Below, piece after piece: positions 36,245 through 44,393 of a stretch of 64,000 nt of DNA. Below the pieces are notes generated by a model, which ran no database searches, was not told the DNA's origin, and worked only from the letters and a program-made list of their open reading frames with translations. The position numbers and the translations under genes are program-made. The first letter of the stretch is position 1; the number at the start of each line of letters is the position of its first letter. This DNA is from Geoanaerobacter sp964528055 (lineage in GTDB: Bacteria; Desulfobacterota; Desulfuromonadia; Geobacterales; DSM-12255): positions 62,001 to 126,000 of the forward strand of contig CAZGQM010000006.1 of assembly GCA_964528055.1 (NCBI GenBank). The letters run 5' to 3'.

Positions 36245-36739
36245 ATGAATCCGTTTCGAGACCACTGGTGGAAAGGCTCACGAGGCGAATGGTACGTGTT
36301 GATTCAGTTCACCCTGATCCTCCTGCTGCTCTTTGGACCTCGGGCAAGTCATGGAATGACGCAATGGACTGCAGTATATGCACTGCTCGGCTCTTTGGGG
36401 GGTGGCTTGCTACTGATGGCAGGTTTATCCCTGGCAGTTGCAGGTCTGTTGCATCTTGGTATGAACCTCACACCACTTCCTCGTCCAAAGGAAAATGCCA
36501 CTATGATACAGACCGGGGTATATCGACTTGTCCGCCACCCCATCTATGGAGGGATCATTGTATCGGCATTCGGATGGAGTCTATGGATCCACAGCATCCT
36601 GACCATCTGTTATGCAGCTCTCTTGCTCTTGTTTTTCGAAATCAAGTCCAACCGCGAAGAGCGGTGGTTGATGGAGAAATTTCCCGAATACTCTGAGTAT
36701 CGACGGCGAGCACGCAAGTTCATCCCTTTTGTGTACTGA
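36245..36739 (+). CDS. Isoprenylcysteine methyltransferase/PEMT-like membrane methyltransferase
   Basis: The 164-residue protein has four to five hydrophobic helices and the C-terminal signature of the ICMT/phospholipid methyltransferase superfamily: GVYRLVRHPIYGG (about 95-107), then EIKSNREERWLMEKFPEYSEYRRR. These enzymes methylate lipids or lipid-linked groups using S-adenosylmethionine. The bacterial substrate is not known here. The gene starts 3 nt after the kinase stop and is likely co-transcribed with it. The ribosome-binding site is weak. Confidence 0.85.
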   Translation: MNPFRDHWWKGSRGEWYVLIQFTLILLLLFGPRASHGMTQWTAVYALLGSLGGGLLLMAGLSLAVAGLLHLGMNLTPLPRPKENATMIQTGVYRLVRHPIYGGIIVSAFGWSLWIHSILTICYAALLLLFFEIKSNREERWLMEKFPEYSEYRRRARKFIPFVY

Positions 36740-36775
36740 TCCCCTCCATCGGAGACAGATGCGTTAGGCAGCAAA

Positions 36776-38017
36776 TCATTTATCTTTTCGTGGCACAACG
36801 ACAATGCCTGTTTCGGTTACGGTAAATCCTTTGCGACGGTCTTCCTCATGGTCATAACCGATGATCATCCCATCGGGGATAACAACGTTCTTGTCGATGA
36901 TTGCCTTCCTTATCTTCGCATGACGTCCAATGTTGACATTTTCAAAGAGGATCGAGTCCTCCACCAGGCTGTAGCTGTTGATCTTGGAGAGCGGACCGAT
37001 GATTGACCTCAGGACCGTGCTGCCACTGGTAATGCACCCTGCGCACACATACGAGTCGATGTTCTGTCCACGACGCTCGTCATCGTCGAAAACGGTTTTT
37101 GCCGGAGGATAGTTCCCCTGGTTCGTCAAGATCGGCCACTTGTAGTTGTAGAGATTGAGCTGCGGCGATACGTGAATGAGGTCCATGTTGGCCTCATAAT
37201 ATGATTCGATGGTCCCAACATCCTTCCAGTAGCCCCGCTCTTCGGATTTCATCCCCGGAATTACGTTGTCATTGAAGTTATATGCGAAAACCCGGTCTCC
37301 ATCTTCAAGCATCATAGGAATTACATGTTTGCCGAAATCGAGGTCTTCATACTTCTTCTTTCCCTCCAGCAGCACGTCAATCAACTTCTTGATGGAAAAA
37401 ATGTAGTTTCCCATGGATACAAAACAGGTCTCACGCCCCGGAATCGTTACCGGCAGATCAGGCTTCTCATTGAACGCAGTCACCCTTGAATCGTCGTCAA
37501 CTGAAAAGACGCCAAACCGGCTTGCTTCTTCTTTCGGAACCTCGAGAGCTGCAATGGTAATGTCTGCTCGGTTCATCCGATGATAGGTTATCATCTGGGT
37601 GATATCCATCTTGTAGATGTGATCACCGCCGAAGATCGCCACATAATCGGCATCAGATGACTCAACGAAACGAAGATACTGGAGAATGGCGTCAGCAGTC
37701 CCTTTAAACCACTCTTCACTCTCACTGCTGGTCTCTGGCGATATGGCCACGTAAAATTCGCCCAGGCCGGTCCATTTTCCCCATGATTCGCGGATATGCT
37801 TGTTCAGGGAGTAGGCCCGATACTGGGTGAGGATGTAGACCTTTTTTATTCCCGAATTGAACATATTGCTCAGCACAAAGTCTATGATTTTGTACTTTCC
37901 TCCGAAGGCAACGCTTGGCTTGGCCCGACGCTGGGTCAGCGGGCTCAACCGCTCCCCCTTCCCTCCGGCAAGCACCATTGCGATCGTGTTTCTGCCGACA
38001 TTGTCCATGGAATACAT
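36776..38017 (-). CDS. glgC: Glucose-1-phosphate adenylyltransferase
   Basis: This 413-residue enzyme makes ADP-glucose from glucose-1-phosphate and ATP, the committed step of glycogen synthesis. The start ATG 38017 is set by GAGGGGG 7 nt upstream; a longer frame to 38125 lacks a site. Motifs: VLAGGKGERLSPLTQRRAKPS (nucleotide binding and activator region), FGGDHIYKMD (catalytic Asp), and a C-terminal left-handed beta-helix. No other glg gene is adjacent. A sigma-70-type promoter precedes it. Confidence 0.95.
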   Translation of the reverse strand: MYSMDNVGRNTIAMVLAGGKGERLSPLTQRRAKPSVAFGGKYKIIDFVLSNMFNSGIKKVYILTQYRAYSLNKHIRESWGKWTGLGEFYVAISPETSSESEEWFKGTADAILQYLRFVESSDADYVAIFGGDHIYKMDITQMITYHRMNRADITIAALEVPKEEASRFGVFSVDDDSRVTAFNEKPDLPVTIPGRETCFVSMGNYIFSIKKLIDVLLEGKKKYEDLDFGKHVIPMMLEDGDRVFAYNFNDNVIPGMKSEERGYWKDVGTIESYYEANMDLIHVSPQLNLYNYKWPILTNQGNYPPAKTVFDDDERRGQNIDSYVCAGCITSGSTVLRSIIGPLSKINSYSLVEDSILFENVNIGRHAKIRKAIIDKNVVIPDGMIIGYDHEEDRRKGFTVTETGIVVVPRKDK

Positions 38018-38051
38018 GTGCGTACCCCCTCGTGTGGATGTGATTAATGAA

Positions 38052-38079
38052 ATAATAACAGTGGAGTGAAGATTGTAAA
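38052..38079 (-). promoter_or_regulatory. Sigma-70-type promoter of glgC
   Basis: On the minus strand TTTACA (38079-38074) and TATTAT (38057-38052) are 16 nt apart. The start site would fall near 38046, giving a leader of about 30 nt. Confidence 0.5.
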
Positions 38080-38125
38080 GTTTCGTCACCAATTCTTTAC
38101 GGCTCAACCAAGGGGTTGATCCCAT

Positions 38126-38489
38126 AGTAACCAGGCGTTGACAATGGGGAGCGGACGGGAGTCATGGATGGCCAGAGGCTGACGATGATAAGATACTCAG
38201 ACAGCCGGCTCAGACAGGGGATGTTCCAGATGAAGCTTGTCCCCCGGAGAAAATTCCCCCGCCAGGATCGAAGAGTGAATCTGTTCAGCTATCTGTGACG
38301 AGATTTTTTAGTACTTGTGGGCTTGAAAGCCATTGAATTTCCTGACAGCTAGAGATTGGCGAGGCTCAGAAATACAACAGATTCTCACGAAATACAATAT
38401 CAAACGAGGCACACAAAGAACCCTCAGCCGCCTCAGTATTGCTGAAAATTACCCTTTTCGGATCAACTCGCTGTACAGGAGCCTTGCTG
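38126..38489. other. Intergenic region upstream of glgC and downstream of the dehydrogenase
   Basis: No supported gene. Both neighbouring genes read leftwards, so the region holds the glgC upstream area and the 3' end of the dehydrogenase transcript. I see no strong terminator. Confidence 0.4.
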
Positions 38490-39452
38490 TCAGGGTGAGT
38501 TAACCAGGTTCAGCGGTGCACCGGCCTGGAATCCGGCAATGTTTCCGGCAACAATCGCCATCAGCCTTTTCCTCGCCGCCAGGGAGGCCCAAGCCAGGTG
38601 GGGGGTGAAGATACAGTTGGCAGCCGTCAGCAGCGGGTTGTCGGCCTGCATCGGCTCAACAGCCACCACGTCGAGGCCGGCACCGGCCAATACCCCCCGG
38701 TTGAGGGCATCGGCCAGATCGGCCTCGTTTACCAGGCCGCCGCGGGCTACATTCAGCAGGAACGAGGTAGGCTTCATCAGGGAGAGGAGTCCGGCATTGA
38801 CGAAACCGGTGTTTTCAGCTGTCTGTGGGCAGTTGAGCGATACCACGTCTGACGTTGCGAACAGCTCTTCCAGGGGGACGAATCGGACCGGCAGAGGGCC
38901 TGGTTCAGACGGGATACGCGGTGTATGGGCAATCACCTTCATTCCGAAGGAGGAGGCTACACGGCCCACTCCCCGACCGATGGTGCCGTAGCCGACGATC
39001 CCCAGGGTAAGTCCGTCCAGCTCAACAATGGAGCTCTTCCAGAAGGAGTGGTCAGGGGATCGGACCCACTCACCCGCCTTGACGGCGGCATCGTGCAGAC
39101 CGACCCTGGTGGCCAGCTCAAGCAGCAAGGCAAAGGCGGTCTGTACCACCGATTCGGTGGAGTATGCCGGCACGTTGGAGACCGGTATGCCTCTTTTCGC
39201 GGCTGCCGCCACATCCACGTTGTTGTAGCCGGTGGCAAGGAGCGAAATATAGCGGAGCTTCGGCAGCGCATTGATGACCGTCTCGGTCAGTTTCACCTTG
39301 CTGACGAGAATGATGTCGGCCTCCTGAGCCCGCTCCAGCACCAGTTCTGCCGGTGTCCGATCATACACCGTGCAGTCACCCAATGCTTCCACCGGGCTCC
39401 AGGGGTTGTCACCGGGATTGATGGTGTACCCGTCAAGAATGACAATCTTCAT
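38490..39452 (-). CDS. D-2-hydroxyacid dehydrogenase (glycerate/hydroxypyruvate reductase-like)
   Basis: A 320-residue NAD(P)-dependent dehydrogenase. The dinucleotide motif GYGTIGRG is at about 154-161, and the catalytic triad is visible as Arg237 (NVARGG), Glu266 (AVEPM) and His285 (TPHLAW). The overall pattern (DGYTINPGDNPW at the start) matches HprA-like hydroxypyruvate/2-ketoacid reductases. It could interconvert D-lactate or glycerate with their keto acids, which fits the divergent lactate-oxidation genes. AAGGAGAATGT precedes ATG 39452. Confidence 0.9.
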   Translation of the reverse strand: MKIVILDGYTINPGDNPWSPVEALGDCTVYDRTPAELVLERAQEADIILVSKVKLTETVINALPKLRYISLLATGYNNVDVAAAAKRGIPVSNVPAYSTESVVQTAFALLLELATRVGLHDAAVKAGEWVRSPDHSFWKSSIVELDGLTLGIVGYGTIGRGVGRVASSFGMKVIAHTPRIPSEPGPLPVRFVPLEELFATSDVVSLNCPQTAENTGFVNAGLLSLMKPTSFLLNVARGGLVNEADLADALNRGVLAGAGLDVVAVEPMQADNPLLTAANCIFTPHLAWASLAARKRLMAIVAGNIAGFQAGAPLNLVNSP

Positions 39453-39491
39453 ACATTCTCCTTATCCATTGGTACTACAATACTATTTTGT

Positions 39492-39520
39492 AAAATATCC
39501 TGTGAATATATTTTTTGCAA
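39492..39520 (-). promoter_or_regulatory. Candidate promoter of the hydroxyacid dehydrogenase gene
   Basis: On the minus strand TTGCAA (39520-39515) and TATTTT (39497-39492) are 17 nt apart, about 45 nt upstream of the start codon. The match is moderate. Confidence 0.35.
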
Positions 39521-39602
39521 CAGAGTAAAGCCTATTGACAAGGAGTTACATCGTAAATAACGTGATATGTAAGTTGGCTTTACAAATTTTTATTGTTTGG
39601 AC

Positions 39603-39622
39603 TTATTGTTCAGACTCAATAA
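39603..39622 (+). promoter_or_regulatory. Possible operator upstream of the lactate-utilisation genes
   Basis: TTATTG (39603-39608) and CAATAA (39617-39622) form a 6-bp dyad with an 8-nt spacer in the 255-bp divergent region. TTGACA at 39535-39540 could be a -35 element of the rightward transcript. The regulator is not identified. Confidence 0.3.
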
Positions 39623-39707
39623 TCAACCCCATGGCAAAAACGGCAGATAAAGCGGTTTTTCCGCAATCAATGAACAACATACCGATCATGCAGAAGGGGA
39701 ATTGATA

Positions 39708-40265
39708 ATGTACGAACAATTTAAAGCCAGGGCTGAAGGTGTCAGTGCAGAGGTATATCGTTTTGGCACCAGGACCGAATCACTCGATTTTGTCCTGAAT
39801 TTCCTGCAACGGGAGGGTATGACAGATCTTCCCCAATCCTATGCACTCTGGGCCGGTTGTCGTTTCCTGAACGAAATTGACCGGAAACCGCTGGAGCAAA
39901 TTGCCGGGCTGAAGTTTGAGGTCACCCGCGACCTTGCCACTCACGCCAGGTTTGGAATCAGTCAGATGGAATGGGCCCTGGCAGATACAGGTACGCTTGT
40001 GCAGGACTCGACAGCCATTGAACAGCGGATGGTGTCGTCACTCTCCACCATCCACATCGCCCTTGTCCCGACATCCGGCATCCTCCCTGACATGCCGACA
40101 CTGCTGACCAGGATACATCCAGTGCAGAGCGGATATATCGCCATGATCACCGGAGCGAGCCGAACCGCGGACATTGAGCGCGTTCTCACCATCGGCGTAC
40201 ACGGCCCGGAAAGGCTGATCATCGTCTTTTGCGACGAGCTGGGAGAGCACCCGAATGAACAGTGA
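39708..40265 (+). CDS. lutC: LUD-domain lactate utilisation protein (LutC-like)
   Basis: The 185-residue protein is a LUD/LutC-family subunit used with LutA and LutB to oxidise L-lactate to pyruvate. The start ATG 39708 follows AGGGGA. Family features include WALADTGTLVQDSTAIEQR, HIALVPTSGILPDMPTLL and ITGASRTADIERVLTIGVHGP. It overlaps the next gene by 11 nt, so the pair is one translational unit. Confidence 0.88.
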   Translation: MYEQFKARAEGVSAEVYRFGTRTESLDFVLNFLQREGMTDLPQSYALWAGCRFLNEIDRKPLEQIAGLKFEVTRDLATHARFGISQMEWALADTGTLVQDSTAIEQRMVSSLSTIHIALVPTSGILPDMPTLLTRIHPVQSGYIAMITGASRTADIERVLTIGVHGPERLIIVFCDELGEHPNEQ

Positions 40266-42390
40266 ATTCAAGGAATCCATACAGAGGGCGTTGAATGACG
40301 CCAATCTCACCGGCGCTCTGGGAAAATTCTCCGAGGCCTATAAAGTAAACCGCGCCAAGGCGTATGAGGGGATCGATTTCGAGGCGCTCAGAAGCCGGAT
40401 CGCCGAACTGAAATCCTATGCCGCCTCCCACCTCGATCTCCTCTCGGATCTGTTCACCCAAAACGCCGAGGCCCGCGGTGCAAAGGTCTTCAGGACCGAT
40501 GACCCGGCCAAGGCCAGGGAATACATCCTGAAGGTCGCACAGGAGAATGGCGTCAAGACGGTTGTCAAATCAAAATCCATGGCAACGGAAGAGATACATC
40601 TCAACCCGTATCTGGAAAAGGCCGGCATTGCGGTCGGGGAGACGGATCTTGGCGAATGGATCATCCAGCTGGCAGGACAGACCCCGTCGCACATGGTAAT
40701 GCCCGCCATCCACATGACAAAAGAGGAGGTATCGGACCTGTTCAGCAAGGAGGTCAACGAACGGCTGACCTCCGACATCCCCCGACTGGTAAAGGTAGCC
40801 CGCGAGCAGTTGCGAACCAGGTTTCTGGAGGCCGACATGGGGATCTCCGGCGCTAACATCGCCGTTGCGGAGAGCGGCAGCATCGTCCTGATGACCAATG
40901 AGGGGAATGCACGACTGGTCACATCACTTCCCAAAATCCATGTCGCCCTGGTAGGAATAGAAAAACTGGTGGCCAATTTCGCCGATATCGCCCCGATCCT
41001 TAAGGCACTCCCGAGGAGCGCCACGGCACAGCTCCTGACCAGCTACGTCACGATCATCACCGGTCAGACCCCCAACAGCGACAGCTCCATGAAGGATCTG
41101 CACATCATCCTGATGGACAACCGACGGACCAAGATGGCGAATGATCCCAAGTTCAAACAGGCCTTGCAGTGCATCCGCTGCGCCTCCTGCCTGAACGTCT
41201 GCCCGATCTTCCGACTTGTCGGGGGCCATGTATTCGGCAAGGTATATACCGGAGGGATCGGCACCATCCTTACCGCCTGGTTCGATGAACTGAAAAAAAC
41301 GGAAGATATCCAGAGTCTCTGCATCCAGTGCGGCAACTGCAAGGAGGTCTGTCCCGGCAAGATCGACATCCCTGATCTGATCATGGAGATCAGGCGACGC
41401 CTGGTGCAGGAACAGGGTCTCCCGCTCCTGCAGAAGGCAATCTACTCCGTGGTGAACAACCGCAAGCTTTTCCACGGCATGTTGCGTGCCGCCTCCCTAA
41501 CCGGCAAGCCGTTTACCACAGGAAAGTTCATCCGTCACCTCCCCCTGTTCCTTGCGGAGCTGACCGATGGTCGCAGCCTGCCGGCCATAGCGGAAGAGCC
41601 CTTCCGGGACCGCTTCAACAAAATCAAACAGCCGAAATGCACGGAAAAGGCGGCCTTCTATGCCGGCTGCCTGATCGACTTCGCCTATCCGGAAATGGGG
41701 GAGTCGCTGGTAAAGGTATTGAACAAGGCGGGGATAGAGGTCGTCTTCCCGGAGGAACAGACCTGCTGCGGCGCCCCTGCCCGCTACAATGGGGCATATG
41801 AGGTTGCCGGCAAAAACGCCGTTGACAACATCAAGGCACTCTTACGCGCGGATGTGAAGTACGTCGTTTCGGCCTGTCCGACCTGCACGGTTGCCCTGCA
41901 ACACGAGTTCATCACTACCTTCGAAAGTCTGGGTCAGACCGAATGGCTGCAGCACGCGAGGGAGCTGTCCGAAAAGACGGTGGATTTTTCTACGCTGGTG
42001 AAGCGACTGGTGGATGAGAGACGCTTGCCCCTGAAAGAAGGACACAACCTGGGCAAGATCACCTACCATGACTCCTGCCACCTGAAGAGGACCTTGCATG
42101 TATCAGAACAGCCGAGGGAGCTGCTGCAAAAGGCAGGTTTTGATCTGGCAGAGATGTTCGAGTGCGACATCTGCTGCGGCATGGGAGGTTCCTATTCGCT
42201 CAAACTTCCCGAGATCTCGGCCCCGATCCTCCAGAGAAAGCTCAAAAACATCAAGGAGACCGGCGCTCCGATCGTCGCCATGGATTGTCCAGGCTGCGTC
42301 ATGCAGATCCGTGGCGGAATGGATCAGGATGGCGCCGCCATCAGAGTGAGGCATACCGTGGAGTTGTTGGCGGAGCAGTTGGAGGAATAA
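40255..42390 (+). CDS. Fused LutB-LutA iron-sulfur lactate oxidation protein
   Basis: The 711-residue protein joins three parts: a LUD domain (about 60-290, with MGISGANIAVAESGSIV), a double 4Fe-4S module (CIRCASCLNVC from Cys306 and CIQCGNCKEVC from Cys356), and two CCG (DUF224) domains (about 465-560 with TCCGAP, and about 610-700 with CDICCGMGGSY). In Bacillus these are separate LutB and LutA proteins. With LutC it should oxidise lactate and pass electrons into the respiratory chain. No lactate permease gene is adjacent. Confidence 0.92.
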   Translation: MNSEFKESIQRALNDANLTGALGKFSEAYKVNRAKAYEGIDFEALRSRIAELKSYAASHLDLLSDLFTQNAEARGAKVFRTDDPAKAREYILKVAQENGVKTVVKSKSMATEEIHLNPYLEKAGIAVGETDLGEWIIQLAGQTPSHMVMPAIHMTKEEVSDLFSKEVNERLTSDIPRLVKVAREQLRTRFLEADMGISGANIAVAESGSIVLMTNEGNARLVTSLPKIHVALVGIEKLVANFADIAPILKALPRSATAQLLTSYVTIITGQTPNSDSSMKDLHIILMDNRRTKMANDPKFKQALQCIRCASCLNVCPIFRLVGGHVFGKVYTGGIGTILTAWFDELKKTEDIQSLCIQCGNCKEVCPGKIDIPDLIMEIRRRLVQEQGLPLLQKAIYSVVNNRKLFHGMLRAASLTGKPFTTGKFIRHLPLFLAELTDGRSLPAIAEEPFRDRFNKIKQPKCTEKAAFYAGCLIDFAYPEMGESLVKVLNKAGIEVVFPEEQTCCGAPARYNGAYEVAGKNAVDNIKALLRADVKYVVSACPTCTVALQHEFITTFESLGQTEWLQHARELSEKTVDFSTLVKRLVDERRLPLKEGHNLGKITYHDSCHLKRTLHVSEQPRELLQKAGFDLAEMFECDICCGMGGSYSLKLPEISAPILQRKLKNIKETGAPIVAMDCPGCVMQIRGGMDQDGAAIRVRHTVELLAEQLEE

Positions 42391-42417
42391 TCCAGCAGGG
42401 TGCGGAAAAGTACGCCC

Positions 42418-43368
42418 CTATGCGGAGATACTTCCTCCGCATGAAAAGCCGGCCCCGGCTGTACACGCATAACAATAATCCCCCACAGGGATGGGGGTGC
42501 CGGGTCTTGGCAACTCGCGCAGTTCAGTGATATGGATTTTTCTCCCCCCATGGGGCTTCCCTGTCGTCAGATTGAAGTCGCAGTCGTAAAGAAACCCGTT
42601 CCAGTCAACCGAAATGTATGTACGGCACATCAGCCCTGAGATCGTGCCTGGGTTGAAACTCCCCTCCAGTTTATCAATATAGGCTTCAAGGTTTCCTGAC
42701 TGCTGGAGCCACGAGCGAAATCTGCCCAAAGGGACATTGGTCAGCACAAGTAGATTGTTAAAGGTGATCCCGAATCTGCGGAGCAACTCTTGTCGAAATT
42801 TTCGTTCCGCTTCTGACTGTTTTGGCGCAAGAAAGGCCCCGGCGGGGTTTGAAACCAGATCGAGAGTCAGTCCTGAACCCTCTTTCCCATAACCCAACCC
42901 ATTCAGTAGCTTGAGCATGGAAATACTCTTCTCCCAACTCCCCTGACCTCTCAGGGCATCCGTCTGTTGTTCATTGGTCGCAGGGAGTGAGGCGACGATA
43001 GAAACCCCATGCTTTTGGTAGAGCTCCGGCAGCTGCTCCATCTCAGGCCTGGTTAAAGCCACAAGGTTTGTCCGAACGATCAGTCGGTCCGTCAAAGTTA
43101 CAAGACCGGCAATCAGCCGAGGGAGGTGCGGCATCATTTCCGGAGCTCCTCCGGTAATATCTACTGCCGCAAAACGTATACGCCTGGCACAGGCGATTAC
43201 AGCGTCAATGGTTTCGGCATTCATCTGCTCGGTACGCGAAACCCCTGCATCCTGATGGCAATGGCGGCAAGCCAGATCGCAGGAAAGGCCGACATTGACC
43301 TGAAGTGTGGTAGTCGTACCTCTCCTCAAGGAGATCCCGTTAAATTCAAGCGCTTCTTTAAAAGTCAT
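42418..43368 (-). CDS. arsS: Arsenosugar biosynthesis radical SAM protein
   Basis: The 316-residue enzyme has the radical SAM cluster motif Cys30/Cys34/Cys37 (SCDLACRHCHQDAG), TGGAPEMMPHL for SAM binding, and the DUF3641-type C-terminus with LMCRTYISVDWNGFLYDCDFN and a Cys-rich end (YCYACTAGAGFSCGGS). This is the ArsS pattern; ArsS attaches a 5'-deoxyadenosyl group to dimethylarsenite on the way to arsenosugars. The start ATG 43368 is set by GAGAGG. It is the last gene of a tightly packed operon. No arsM methyltransferase is in the window. Confidence 0.88.
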   Translation of the reverse strand: MTFKEALEFNGISLRRGTTTTLQVNVGLSCDLACRHCHQDAGVSRTEQMNAETIDAVIACARRIRFAAVDITGGAPEMMPHLPRLIAGLVTLTDRLIVRTNLVALTRPEMEQLPELYQKHGVSIVASLPATNEQQTDALRGQGSWEKSISMLKLLNGLGYGKEGSGLTLDLVSNPAGAFLAPKQSEAERKFRQELLRRFGITFNNLLVLTNVPLGRFRSWLQQSGNLEAYIDKLEGSFNPGTISGLMCRTYISVDWNGFLYDCDFNLTTGKPHGGRKIHITELRELPRPGTPIPVGDYCYACTAGAGFSCGGSISA

Positions 43369-43384
43369 GCGTATCCTCTCGATG

Positions 43385-43717
43385 TTACAGTGAAAGCTTT
43401 TCAGCAACCTTGCGCATCTGGACTCCATGGATCAGCGATGCACCTCCGCGTATCGCATTCACCACATGAATCGCTTCGGTCATCTCTTCCAGGTTCGACC
43501 CTTTCTCCAGAGAGCTGCGCGTATAGGCGTCAATGCAGTACGGACACTGAACCGTGTGGGCAACGGCGAGTGCAATAAGCGCCTTCTCGCGTTCGGACAG
43601 CGCCCCTTCGGAAAAAACAGCCCCATAGTAATCGAAAAATTTCCTTGCCAGCTCCGGCGCATCCTTACCGATGTCCCCGAATCTGTTCAGGTCCGCAGGA
43701 TCATAATAGGTTTCCAT
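43385..43717 (-). CDS. Arsenosugar-associated peroxidase-like protein (AhpD/CMD family)
   Basis: A 110-residue carboxymuconolactone-decarboxylase-like protein with the AhpD redox motif Cys58-x-x-Cys61 (VQCPYCIDAYTR) and GxxxEEMTEAIHVVNAIRGG. The N-terminus METYYDPADLNRFGDIGK is typical of the small proteins found beside arsS. It may act as a thiol peroxidase or reductant for arsenic intermediates. Its start overlaps the upstream TVP38-like gene by 17 nt; arsS starts 16 nt after its stop. Confidence 0.88.
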   Translation of the reverse strand: METYYDPADLNRFGDIGKDAPELARKFFDYYGAVFSEGALSEREKALIALAVAHTVQCPYCIDAYTRSSLEKGSNLEEMTEAIHVVNAIRGGASLIHGVQMRKVAEKLSL

Positions 43718-44393
43718 CGTACCTCCTTTTCTTGAATTTCACATAAAGAGCCGGTATGAGGGCAAAGAGCCCCAAAAGGGCAAACGAGCCGATAACCCGA
43801 GGTGATGCGACCTCGTCGAGAGAGTTAATGGTGGCAAGGCTTGCGCCGGCGTTGCAGTACACGAAGCCGCCCGGGATGATCCCGATCATGGTGCCGACAA
43901 TGAAGGTGCGAAGCGGCAGCCGGGTCAGCCCTGCCCCAAGATTGATCAGAAAAAAGGGGAAGATCGGCACAAGTCGCAGGAAAAGGAGGTAATTGAGCCC
44001 CCTCGAATCCAGCTCCAGGTTGAGTTTGGCAAGCTTTGTTCCGAATCGACGCTGCACAGCGTCGTGGAGCAGGTAGCGGGTGACCAGAAAGGCCAGGGTA
44101 GCACCGATGGTGGCTGCACTATTTGCATAGACAGTACCCATTCCGGCGCCGAAGATTGCGCCGGCAGCAAGGGAGAATACGGCGGCACCAGGGAGCGACA
44201 GCGCGGTCTGGAGAACGTAGGCTGCCATGAATCCCCCCACCATGGCCACCGGATGGGCGCAATAATAGTCCATTAATCCCTGATGGTGACTTTTCAGAGC
44301 TGTAAGGGAAAGGAAACGCCACAGCCTGAGGTAGAGAAAGAGTCCGATGCCGATGGAAACGAGCAGCAGAATAACGGTTTTTTTCCAGTTCAT
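43701..44393 (-). CDS. TVP38/TMEM64-family membrane protein
   Basis: The 230-residue inner-membrane protein has about six helices and the conserved SNARE-assoc (DedA-like) core: ALSLPGAAVFSLAAGAIFG, ANSAATIGATLAFLVTRY and LLFLRLVPIFPFFLINLGAGLTRLPLRTF. The molecular function of the family is not settled; members are linked to lipid scrambling and membrane homeostasis. Its ATG overlaps the MsrAB stop (ATGA) and its 3' end overlaps the peroxidase-like gene, so it is locked into the arsS operon. Confidence 0.88.
   Translation of the reverse strand: MNWKKTVILLLVSIGIGLFLYLRLWRFLSLTALKSHHQGLMDYYCAHPVAMVGGFMAAYVLQTALSLPGAAVFSLAAGAIFGAGMGTVYANSAATIGATLAFLVTRYLLHDAVQRRFGTKLAKLNLELDSRGLNYLLFLRLVPIFPFFLINLGAGLTRLPLRTFIVGTMIGIIPGGFVYCNAGASLATINSLDEVASPRVIGSFALLGLFALIPALYVKFKKRRYDGNLL

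Noticed and set aside
39603..39676. Second sigma-54 promoter upstream of lutC (TGGCAAAAACGGCA)
   Set aside because: The GG and GC dinucleotides are 10 nt apart instead of 12, so it does not fit the sigma-54 consensus.
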